DNA from: Actinomycetes bacterium
Lineage (GTDB): Bacteria > Actinomycetota > Acidimicrobiia > Acidimicrobiales > RAAP-2
DNA length: 63,347 bases
Direction of reading: 5' to 3'
Assembly (NCBI GenBank): GCA_021791145.1
Contig: JAJYXE010000041.1
Location: 1 to 63,347, forward strand
The translations under genes were made by a program, and so were the position numbers. Shown in pieces: positions 6,920 through 14,555 of the stretch (its first letter is position 1; each line of letters opens with the position of its first letter). A model generated the notes under the pieces. It was not told the origin of the DNA, did not search any database, and saw nothing but the letters and a program-made list of their open reading frames with translations.

Positions 6920-9844
6920 CTACCCAGGTCGCGTCCGGCCACCTTGCTCCGCGTTCGCAGGAGCGGGTTCGCGGTGTGGCTGTCGAGAGTCGAAGGCCTT
7001 GCGCTTGGGCTTGACGGGGCGCATGAGGAACTCGGGACGACGTTCCCCGCGGGGACCGGGTCCCGGGCGGGTGATCGCGAGCCACTCCCGGTAGACGTCG
7101 CGTGAGCGCCGCCGGTCGGCGTAGACGTCTCCGTACCGGTCGCCGGGCTCGCACGGCTCGAGGGTGATCTTCTGCAACCAGCAATGCATCCCCGAGAGCG
7201 GGTCGGGCTGGACTGGGAAGGCGAGGTTCTGGTGGACGCCGGGGTCCTCCCAAGAGATGCGGGAGGAGTCCGGATCCTCCGAGAGGAACGGCTGGACGTG
7301 GCTTCGGTAACGGAGCAGCCACGTCTCGGCGCCGTCGGGGTGGGAGAGCTCGACCTGGCCGCTCACCCATCGGCTTCCCTCACCTTCGTGCAGACGCCAG
7401 CGGCCCATGTGGTGGCTGAGCGCGCAGATGCCCGGCCGGATGCCTTCGGTCACCCAGGTCCGCACCACGAAGTAGCCGATCGAGGTCCGTATCCGCACCA
7501 ATTCGCCGCTCTCGACGTGATGGCGCTCGGCATCGGTGGGATGCAGCCAGAGCGGATGGGTGTTGGCGAGCTCGTTGAGGTACTTGGCGTTGCCCGATCG
7601 GGTGTGGACGAGGACCGGAAGACGGAAGGTCGGCACCAGGACCAGCTCCCCCGCCTCCAGGTCCACCTTCCGACGGGAGACGTGGGACTCGATGGCCCCG
7701 GGCGCCGCATGCTCTGGCCATCCCCAGTCGCGCAAGGTGGTCGAGTACACCTCGAGCTTGCGCGACGGGGTCGGGAAGCCCATCGTCACCGTGCCGTCGT
7801 CATGGCGAAGGCCGAGAGAGCCGGCCTCGCCGATGAGCGGCGGCTCGTCGTCGGGACCGACGGGGCGCCGCACGACCCCCCGCTCGTCGGCGGTCGCCCC
7901 CTGGAGCTCCTCGTCGCCGAGGGTGCGCTCGTCGAGCCGGTAGGCAGGCGGTCCGATCTCGACGGCGCCGAACTTGCGCATGAACTGGAGCGGCGAGAGC
8001 CCGGCAGCAGCGGCTCTCTCCGGGAGCCCCGGCACCTCGTGCTCGAAGATCCACCGGTAGTACTCCTCGACGGTGATCTTCTCGCCCGGGCGGTAAGGGG
8101 ACTCGAAGTGGCGCCGTATCCCGAGCGCGCCGTCGGGGTCGATCCGCCAGGAGAGCTCGAACCAGAATTCGTTCTCCTCCCAGACCTCGCCCGGGTTGGC
8201 CTCACGGGTGTCGGTGACCGACCGGCCCAGGCGTTCCATGGCGACGCGGCGCACCGGCTGGCGGAAGCTGAGCCACTTGCCGGCGTGGGTCTCGTAGGAG
8301 ACGGTGTCGTGGCGTTCGGCGGCGTGGCCCATCGGCAGGACGTAGTCGGCGAACTCGGCCGTCTCCGACCAGGTGGGGGTGAGCGCGACGTGCAGGCCGA
8401 CCCTGTGCTCGTCACAGAGCGCTTCGAGCCAGGAAAACCCGTCCGGGGCGGTCCAGATTGGGTTCCACACCCGAGAGAAGTACACCTCGAGGCGCCCGCG
8501 CCCCTCCTCGAGGAAGTGCGGCAGGAGGATCGACATCTCGTTGGTGGAAAGCGGGTATGTCGCCGGCCAGGTGAGCTCGTTCCAGTGGTCGTGCGCCTCG
8601 GGCATGGAGGGGCCCTTGGGGATGAGCTTGTCCCAGCCGTTGGGGCTCGTGCCCCCCACGGTACCGATCGAACCGGTCAGGGCGAGGACGAACCAGAGCG
8701 CACGCGCCACCTGCCAGCCGCCCAGGTTGCCGGCGCACGCGGACCGCCAGACGTGGGCCGACAGGCGGTGCTCACAGGTCGCCACCAGGCGGGCGAGCTC
8801 CTCGATGCGCTCGAGCTCGACGTCGGCCTCGGCGGCGGCGCGCTCGAAGGTGTACGGCGCATAGTCGGCCTCGAGCAGCTCCATGAACGCCTCGAAGGTC
8901 ACCGGCGCGTCGGGATGGAGGTTCTCCAGGTAGTCGGACCAGTTGAACCATCGCCGGAGGTAGCTGCGATCGACCTGCCCAGTACGCAACAGGTACGAGG
9001 CCACCGAGAGGAGGATGTACGCCTCGCTGCCGGGCCACGGCGAGAGCCACAGGTCGGCGTGGGCTGCGGTGTTGGAGAGACGCGGGTCGACCACCACCAG
9101 CTTGGCGCCCTCGAGCTTTCCCTCCATGATCCGCTGGGCGTGCGGGTTGAAGTAGTGGCCGGATTCGAGGTGGCTGGAGAGCAGCAGGATGACCTTGGCG
9201 TTGGCGTGATCGGGGCTCGGACGGTCGTAGCCGGTCCACAGCGTGGTGCCGAACCGGGCGCCTGAGGAGCAGACGTTGGTGTGGCTGTTGTGCCCGTCGA
9301 CGCCCCACGCCTGGAGGAACCGCTCGGCGAAGCCGTCCTCGCCTGGGCGCCCGACGTGGTACATGACCTCCTCGGGCCGGCCCTCTGCGATCGAGCGGCG
9401 GATCCGCGCCGCGATGTCGTCGAGCGCCTCGTCCCACCCGACGCGTTCCCACGCGCCGGCACCACGCGCCCCGGTGCGCCGGAGCGGGTAGAGGATGCGC
9501 TCGGGGTCGTGGAGCTGGTTGATGGTGGCCGGTCCCTTGGCGCAGTTGCGCCCGCGTGATCCAGGATGCGCCGGGTTGCCTTCGAGCTTCCTGATCGACA
9601 GGTCCGAGGTGTCGACGTAGGCGAGCAGCCCGCAGCCCGATTCACAGTTGAAGCAGGTCGTCGGCACCAGGGTGTACTCGCGGGCGACCCGCTTCGGATG
9701 CGCCTTGGGGTCGTGCTCGACGTGGCGGTCCCACTCCTCGACCGGCGGGAAGCTGGCAAGCCGCTCGTGCCGGTGGGCGCCCGGGAGCCCGGTGGCCGAG
9801 CGGTCCGGGAGGGCCCCGGGGAGCCCAGCTTCGGGGTTGGGCAC
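6920..9844 (-). CDS. Molybdopterin oxidoreductase catalytic subunit, DMSO reductase family
   Basis: About 974 residues from GTG 9844, which follows GAAGGAG at good spacing; the open frame runs further back but would cover the partner gene. N-terminal [4Fe-4S] motif C64-x2-C67-x3-C71-x29-C101 (TTCFNCESGCG ... RGRNCAKG). A Cys at about 192 (HTNVCSSG) sits where the protein ligand to molybdenum is expected, as in the polysulfide/thiosulfate reductase and sulfite dehydrogenase branch. The C-terminal molydopterin-dinucleotide-binding region follows residue about 780 (FRLPVLVHTRSGNAKYLNE). There is no twin-arginine signal, so the enzyme probably faces the cytoplasm, as SoeA does. The gene just upstream supplies the electron-transfer and membrane subunits. 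With the persulfide and sulfide genes nearby, sulfite oxidation (SoeABC-like) or another sulfur oxyanion reaction is the likely role; the substrate is inferred. Confidence 0.85.
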   Translation of the reverse strand: MPNPEAGLPGALPDRSATGLPGAHRHERLASFPPVEEWDRHVEHDPKAHPKRVAREYTLVPTTCFNCESGCGLLAYVDTSDLSIRKLEGNPAHPGSRGRNCAKGPATINQLHDPERILYPLRRTGARGAGAWERVGWDEALDDIAARIRRSIAEGRPEEVMYHVGRPGEDGFAERFLQAWGVDGHNSHTNVCSSGARFGTTLWTGYDRPSPDHANAKVILLLSSHLESGHYFNPHAQRIMEGKLEGAKLVVVDPRLSNTAAHADLWLSPWPGSEAYILLSVASYLLRTGQVDRSYLRRWFNWSDYLENLHPDAPVTFEAFMELLEADYAPYTFERAAAEADVELERIEELARLVATCEHRLSAHVWRSACAGNLGGWQVARALWFVLALTGSIGTVGGTSPNGWDKLIPKGPSMPEAHDHWNELTWPATYPLSTNEMSILLPHFLEEGRGRLEVYFSRVWNPIWTAPDGFSWLEALCDEHRVGLHVALTPTWSETAEFADYVLPMGHAAERHDTVSYETHAGKWLSFRQPVRRVAMERLGRSVTDTREANPGEVWEENEFWFELSWRIDPDGALGIRRHFESPYRPGEKITVEEYYRWIFEHEVPGLPERAAAAGLSPLQFMRKFGAVEIGPPAYRLDERTLGDEELQGATADERGVVRRPVGPDDEPPLIGEAGSLGLRHDDGTVTMGFPTPSRKLEVYSTTLRDWGWPEHAAPGAIESHVSRRKVDLEAGELVLVPTFRLPVLVHTRSGNAKYLNELANTHPLWLHPTDAERHHVESGELVRIRTSIGYFVVRTWVTEGIRPGICALSHHMGRWRLHEGEGSRWVSGQVELSHPDGAETWLLRYRSHVQPFLSEDPDSSRISWEDPGVHQNLAFPVQPDPLSGMHCWLQKITLEPCEPGDRYGDVYADRRRSRDVYREWLAITRPGPGPRGERRPEFLMRPVKPKRKAFDSRQPHREPAPANAEQGGRTRPG

Positions 9845-9861
9845 GGCACGCGCTCCTTCGG

Positions 9862-11402
9862 TCACGACAGCGGCACGTCCTGACCGGCCCGTACGAACAC
9901 CGACTCGTAGCAGAGCAACGACACCTGGCCGAGCAGTCCGCCGATGGCGGCACGGCGAAGCTTCCTGCCCCTCAGCGCGGGGAGCGTGAGGCCCGCGGCT
10001 GCCACCGTGAGCCCCACTGCGCCCCCCAGAAGAGCCGTCGGTACCGGCCCTTCGTGACGATGCGGGCCGCCGCGCGGGCCTGTGCGGTCTCATGGCGGCT
10101 CCCGTACTCCGCTGCGATGACCGCCAGGTTGGCGGCCGACGCGGCGACGAAGGTACGCGCCAGCATCGTGGTGACCTTCTGGGGCCCGGACCAGGCGGAG
10201 AGCGCGAGCAGCACGCCCGAGCCGGCCTGGACGGCCTGGACGAGCAGATGGGGCAGGAGGAGCTTCGACTGCCAGAGGTCACGACCCTCGGCCTGCCCGA
10301 AGAGGAACGCCGTGTACCCGGCCGCAGCGGCCGCCGCCGGGAGCGCAGGCCACCGAGCCACCGAGAGCAGCCGCCCGAAGGTCGCAGGGCCCACCAAGTC
10401 AAAGGACCGGGCCAGCGCGGCGGCCAGCCACCCCCCGGCGATCCCCGAGTAGCGCGCCATGCACACCGAGCCCCAGAAGAGCCACGAACGCGGGTTCGCC
10501 TTGGCGAAGATGTACCAGAAGCGCGCAGGGCGCTTCAGGTCCCAGACGAGGAGGGCCCCGGTCACGGCGGTGAAGCCGACCCCGATCGCCGGGGCCGCCA
10601 CGCGCAGCACCCCCTCGGCAGGCATCCCGGCCACCAGCGCGCCGGCGGTCACGCCGAGCACGCCGGCACCGACTCCCTTCGTCCACAGGTAGGTGGTCAC
10701 CCGCCACCCCCACGGTCGCGGATGGGCGGTGTTGAGCGTGGTGCGGGCGTCGGACGCCGGATCGGGCGCCAGGTCGTGGGCCGCACGGCTTCGCTGGCGA
10801 TCCGGCGTGGCCCAAAGGTAGGAGTCTGCGACCGGCGCGGCCAGTGGGTCGAGCACGGCGGGGTCAGCACCGAGGTACAGCACGTTGGGACCGGTCCGCT
10901 GCTCCGGCGCGCGCACCGTCGTGGGGCTGGTCGAGACGAGCTGCGCGATACCGCTGGTCGGATCGTCGAGGTCGCCGACCCAGATGGAACGAGTCGGGCA
11001 GACGACCACGCAGGCGGGCTCCAACCCGTCGTCGACTCGGTGCGCACAGAAGTTGCACTTGGCCGCGGTCCGGGTGTCCTCGTCGATGTAGATCGCGTCG
11101 TAAGGGCAGCCCTGCATGCAGCTCTTGCAGCCGATGCACCGGTCGGCGTCGAAATCGACGATCCCGTCCTCCCGCTTAAACAGCGCCTTGGTGGGGCAGA
11201 TCGCCACGCACGGCGCGTCCGTGCAGTGGTTGCAGCGCATGACGCCGAAGGCTCTCGTCGTCTGGGGCCATTCGCCCTTGTCGATGTACTTCACCCACGT
11301 GCGGAACTGGCCGACGGGGACCTCGTGCTCGGTCTTGCACGCCACGGTGCACGCGTGGCAGCCGATGCAGGTCCGCTGGTCGATGACAAAGCCGTAGCGC
11401 AA
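9862..11402 (-). CDS. Fused four-cluster ferredoxin and NrfD-type membrane subunit; one-base frameshift near the 3' end
   Basis: Starts at ATG 11402. Residues 1-200 are a DmsB/SoeB-like electron-transfer domain with four Cys clusters: CIGCHACTVAC, CNHCTDAPCVAICP, CIGCKSCMQGCP and CNFC...ACVVVCP. From about residue 230 it becomes an NrfD/DmsC/SoeC-like membrane domain with about eight helices that binds quinone. The uninterrupted frame ends at 9972 with an atypical Arg-rich tail after RRLFWGAQ. Shifting by one base in the run of six G (forward C6, 10024-10029) restores FWGGAVGLTVAAAGLTL and a typical NrfD ending, VFVRAGQDVPLS, with stop at 9862, 17 bases before the molybdoenzyme start. So the gene is intact apart from a missing G: a sequencing error, a recent mutation, or less likely programmed slippage. 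Fusion of the B and C subunits is itself notable. Confidence 0.8.
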
Positions 11403-11446
11403 GAGGGGCTCCTTACGCGGACCTGCTGCGGAATGCGGGCGAGCGC

Positions 11447-11482
11447 CGGAACGCGGGGATGCAGCGGAACGCGGGGATGCAG
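11447..11482. repeat. 2 x 18-bp perfect tandem repeat
   Basis: Two identical head-to-tail copies of an 18-bp unit beginning CGGAACGCGGGG lie in the 122-base gap between the start of the ferredoxin-NrfD gene and the stop of the rhodanese gene, so in the putative leader of the molybdoenzyme unit. The flanks carry related degenerate sequence (GCGGGCGAGCGCCGG occurs twice nearby). Confidence 0.85.
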
Positions 11483-11524
11483 CTGAGCGCGGGCGAGCGC
11501 CGGCGGGGCCTCGGAGGCACCGGC

Positions 11525-12880
11525 TCAGCCGGCCATCGGCAGCTCGAGGACTGCCGCCTTGCTCCAGTCGTCGTCGACGAGCACCACGTGGCGCCCGGCG
11601 CGATCGAGGATCGACGCTGCGATCGCCGCACGGTAGCCGCCGGCGCAGTGCACCCAGACTTCGCCTGCGGGCACCTCGTCCAGTCGGGCTTCGAGCTCCC
11701 AGAAGGGGACGTGGACGGCGCCAGCGAGGTGGCCCTCATGCCACTCATCGGGACGGCGGACGTCCAGCACCACGACTCCCGCTCTCCCGAGGACCGTACC
11801 CAGCCCATCGAAGGTCGCGACCGGGTAGCTCGAGATCCTTCCCGCCGCAAGCTCGTCGGTGGGACCGGTGGCCGCGCCCGCCAACTCGTCGATGCCGATG
11901 CGGGACAGCTCCAGGCGGGCGTCGGCCACCTCTTGGGGAGAGTCGCCGATGAGGACGAGCGGCGTCTCCCAGCGCTTGGCCCAGCCGAGGAGCGTGGCGA
12001 AGCTGTCGTCGAGCTGCACCGAGATGGTCCCTGCGACATGGTGACGAGCGAACGCGTAGCGGCGGCGCAGGTCGACCACCCACTCCCCGGCGTCGATCCG
12101 CTGGCGCAACGCCTGGGCGTCGAGCCGTCTCGGCGGCTCGACCGACGGCGGCCGGGCGCCGCGGCGGTTGGCCGGTCCCATCTGTGCGTAGTAGCGGGGG
12201 TAGGCGCCGAGGCCGGCGACGAGGCGCTCGACGAACTCGTCCTCGTCCTCGGTGATGAGCGCCAGGTTCTCGGTTCGTTGCTCGGCGATGGTGGAGGACT
12301 CTCCGGTCGTCGGCGTCGCCGAGCAGAAGCTGCCGAACCCGTGGGTCGGGAGCACCACCGCGTCACCGGGCAGCTCTCTGGCGAGGCGACGGACCGAGTG
12401 GTACTGGGCACGGGTGAGCTCGTCGGTCTGCGCCTCGCTCACGAGGTCGGTCCGCCCGACGGCGCCGAAGAGCATCGACCCACCGGTGAAGACGGCCGAG
12501 GCAGCGCGGCCCGCCTCGCTCAGCGCGTAGGCCACGTGGTGCGGAGTGTGCCCGGGGGTCGAGAGCGCGACGAGGGCGAGGCGGCCCGCCTCGAAGCGGT
12601 CCCCGTCCCCTGCCGGCGTCCGCGGGAACTCGACGTCGGCCGCCGCGGGGAGGACGTAGGTGGCGCCGGTGGCCTCGGCGAGCGCAAGGCCGCCGCTCAC
12701 GTAGTCGTTGTGGAGGTGGGTCTCGAAGACGTGGGTGATCCGCGTGCCGGCGGCGTCGGCCGCCTCGAGGAACCGCTCGATGTCCCTCTGAGGGTCGATG
12801 ACGACTGCCACCTCGCCGTCGTGAGCAAGGTAGCTGCGGTCACCAAGGCTCGGGGTCGTGATCGTGACGACGTCGACCAT
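11525..12880 (-). CDS. Metallo-beta-lactamase-fold persulfide dioxygenase-like protein with two rhodanese domains
   Basis: A 451-residue protein. The N-terminal metallo-beta-lactamase domain (residues 1-240) has the persulfide-dioxygenase-type metal motif THLHNDYVSGG, with further ligands in STPGHTPHHVAY and the DPQRD stretch. Two rhodanese-like domains follow: residues about 260-345 (no clear catalytic Cys) and about 355-445, whose active loop reads VHCAGGYRAAIAAS with a Cys. This MBL-rhodanese(-rhodanese) layout is common in bacteria that oxidise persulfides: the dioxygenase converts glutathione- or low-molecular-weight-thiol persulfide to sulfite, and the rhodanese moves sulfane sulfur. 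Sulfite made here could feed the molybdoenzyme next door. It is downstream of the damaged sulfide:quinone reductase gene and probably once shared its promoter. Confidence 0.88.
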   Translation of the reverse strand: MVDVVTITTPSLGDRSYLAHDGEVAVVIDPQRDIERFLEAADAAGTRITHVFETHLHNDYVSGGLALAEATGATYVLPAAADVEFPRTPAGDGDRFEAGRLALVALSTPGHTPHHVAYALSEAGRAASAVFTGGSMLFGAVGRTDLVSEAQTDELTRAQYHSVRRLARELPGDAVVLPTHGFGSFCSATPTTGESSTIAEQRTENLALITEDEDEFVERLVAGLGAYPRYYAQMGPANRRGARPPSVEPPRRLDAQALRQRIDAGEWVVDLRRRYAFARHHVAGTISVQLDDSFATLLGWAKRWETPLVLIGDSPQEVADARLELSRIGIDELAGAATGPTDELAAGRISSYPVATFDGLGTVLGRAGVVVLDVRRPDEWHEGHLAGAVHVPFWELEARLDEVPAGEVWVHCAGGYRAAIAASILDRAGRHVVLVDDDWSKAAVLELPMAG

Positions 12881-12905
12881 CGTGCGTGCGCTTCCTTTCG
12901 TTGCG

Positions 12906-12937
12906 TGCTGGCCGTTGCTTTTGCTGGCCGTTGCTTT
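12906..12937. repeat. 2 x 16-bp perfect tandem repeat
   Basis: Two adjacent copies of TGCTGGCCGTTGCTTT in the 85-base gap between the broken sulfide:quinone reductase gene and the persulfide dioxygenase gene, directly upstream of the latter's start at 12880. Confidence 0.85.
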
Positions 12938-12965
12938 GCCGGCGTCGATGGGGATGCAGGAGCGC

Positions 12966-13581
12966 TCAGGCGAGGCCCTTCAGCATGGAGTGCCAGTACA
13001 GGAGCGGCGGCCCGTACCGCTTGAGCATCCCCATGTCATAGTGCTCCTTCTGCGTGTCGATCAGCGGCAGCGTCGGACGCGGCTTCATCGTGTAGTCGAA
13101 CTCGGCGAGCAGCATCTTGTTGCGGGCGGTGGTGAGCGGGCACGAAGCGTAACCGTCGTAGAGAGCGGTCGGCTCCCGGCCTTCCATCACGGCTTGCAGG
13201 TTCTCCACGACCACGGGCACCTGCTTGCGGACGGCGGCGCCCGTCTTGGAGTTGGGCGAGGATCCGGCGTCGGAAGTCGTAGCCGACCGTGCCCCTGACT
13301 GCCGTGGCGACCGTCTTGGCATCGGGGTCGATCTCGACCGCGCGGTCTCTCACCCAGGTCACCCCAGCGGGCATCACCGCCGCCTCGGGCCGGGCAGAGC
13401 GTCCGAGTGGCGCGAGGCCTCCGCCGACGAGCGTCCACAACGGCTGGTAGTAGTGCACCTCGGAGGGCTCGATGACGGCGACGTCGCGCTCGCCGGCCCG
13501 GCGCAGCCGTGCGGCCACGGAGAGCCCGGCGCTCCCCCCGCCGACGATGACGATACGGTGATGTGCGGTCACAGCGGCCAT
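12966..13581 (-). pseudogene. Sulfide:quinone oxidoreductase-like flavoprotein with internal deletion
   Basis: From ATG 13581 (ribosome binding site AGGGGGGA) the frame begins like a complete flavoprotein: HHRIVIVGGGSAGLSVAARL (FAD-binding Gly motif), then HYYQPLWTLVGGG, typical of sulfide:quinone reductases. It stays good to GTVGYDF (near 13275). Homology then resumes in a different frame with [20 protein letters not shown], which belongs to the C-terminal FAD-contacting region, and runs through [20 protein letters not shown] to a natural end at 12966. Only about 205 of the usual about 400 residues remain, so roughly 200 codons, with the central redox Cys region, are missing and the frame is broken. 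Non-functional as given; an assembly collapse would look the same. Symbol sqr applies by resemblance. Confidence 0.75.
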
Positions 13582-13624
13582 GTTCGTGATCCCCCCTGAG
13601 CGGCGACGTCTCTCCGTCGAGACA

Positions 13625-13640
13625 CTTAAGTCCGGACAAG
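13625..13640. promoter_or_regulatory. Candidate operator in the sqr-gntR divergent promoter
   Basis: A palindromic core GTCCGGAC flanked by CTTAA on the left and AAG on the right lies 44 bases from the sqr-like start and 38 bases from the proposed start of the divergent GntR-family gene. Position and symmetry suit the binding site of that dimeric regulator; this is inference from position only. Confidence 0.4.
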
Positions 13641-13678
13641 GGGGCTCTGTCAACGCTCTCGCGCGCAATACTCGAGGT

Positions 13679-14440
13679 GTGACCGACCTGGGCGAACGAC
13701 CTCGCCGGACCCCCCTGTGGGAGCAGGTCCTCGCAGACCTGCGCCGTCGCCTCGACGCCGGCGAGTTCGTCGACCGCTTCCCTGCCGACGTCGAGCTCGT
13801 CAAGCGCTACAAGGTGAGCCGCCACACTGCCAGGGAAGCGGTGCGCCACCTCCAAGCCGCCGGTCTGCTGGAGCGCCGGCGCGGTCAGGGGTCGTTCCTC
13901 ACCAAGCCGGCCATCGAGCAGCCGCTCGGCACCCTCTACAGCCTGTACCGCTCCATCGAGGACGCCGGAGCCGTCCAGCGGAGCATCGTCCGCTCCCTCG
14001 AGGAGCGCCAGGACGACAAGGCCGCTGCGATGCTGCAGTGCCCCGGGGAGTCCCTGGTCTACCTCGAGCGGATCCGCCTCGCCGACGGCGAGCCGGTCGC
14101 TCTCGACTGCTCGTGGATGCCCGCGCGTGCGTGCAGACCGCTCCTCGGCGTCGACTTCACCCACACGGCCCTCTACGAGCAGCTCGCCCAGCACTGCGGC
14201 TTCCGCCTCACGAGCGGGTGGGAGCGGATCCGACCCGTCCTGCCCGACCGCACCCAGCGCAACCTGCTCGATCTCGACGCCCGCCAGCCCGCCTTCGCCA
14301 TCGAGCGCCTGGCGAGCACCCCCGAGGGGCCCGTCGAGTGGCGCCACGGGATCATCCGGGCCGACCGGTTCTCCTTCGTCACCCGATGGGCGGCGACCAA
14401 GCTCGACAGCGGCTTCGAGCGAACCCACAGCGGTGCATGA
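13679..14440 (+). CDS. GntR-family transcriptional regulator with UTRA domain (HutC subfamily)
   Basis: About 253 residues from GTG 13679 (VTDLGERPRRTPLWEQ); an ATG at 13580 is in frame but overlaps the divergent gene's start codon. Residues about 10-75 are a winged helix-turn-helix: PLWEQVLADLRRRLDAGEF, ELVKRYKVSRHTAREAVRHL and LERRRGQGSFL are classic GntR signatures. The C-terminal part (residues about 85-245) is an effector-binding UTRA domain, with LVYLERIRLADGEPVALD and WRHGIIRADRFSF. Divergent placement next to the sqr-like/persulfide dioxygenase unit suggests it controls that unit, probably as a repressor relieved by a small ligand. The ligand cannot be inferred. Confidence 0.85.
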   Translation: MTDLGERPRRTPLWEQVLADLRRRLDAGEFVDRFPADVELVKRYKVSRHTAREAVRHLQAAGLLERRRGQGSFLTKPAIEQPLGTLYSLYRSIEDAGAVQRSIVRSLEERQDDKAAAMLQCPGESLVYLERIRLADGEPVALDCSWMPARACRPLLGVDFTHTALYEQLAQHCGFRLTSGWERIRPVLPDRTQRNLLDLDARQPAFAIERLASTPEGPVEWRHGIIRADRFSFVTRWAATKLDSGFERTHSGA

Positions 14441-14555
14441 GGCTGACCGGCCGAGCGGGGGAGGCGAGCCAGGGTATGCCGAATATGTACGTACATTGGT
14501 GCCCTGGTGCGGCAGCGTCCAGGCCGGCGCGGCGCGCGGTCAGCCGGCGGGGCGC

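Noticed and set aside
7184..9265. Long forward frame of 693 codons opposite the molybdoenzyme
   Set aside because: Mirror frame of a gene with strong family motifs; its translation is rich in Arg, Gly, Val and His without known domains, a usual effect of GC-rich third positions.
9845..10402. N-terminal extension of the molybdoenzyme frame to 1160 residues
   Set aside because: It overlaps the 3' part of the ferredoxin-NrfD gene in another frame; a well-placed GAAGGAG-GTG start exists at 9844.
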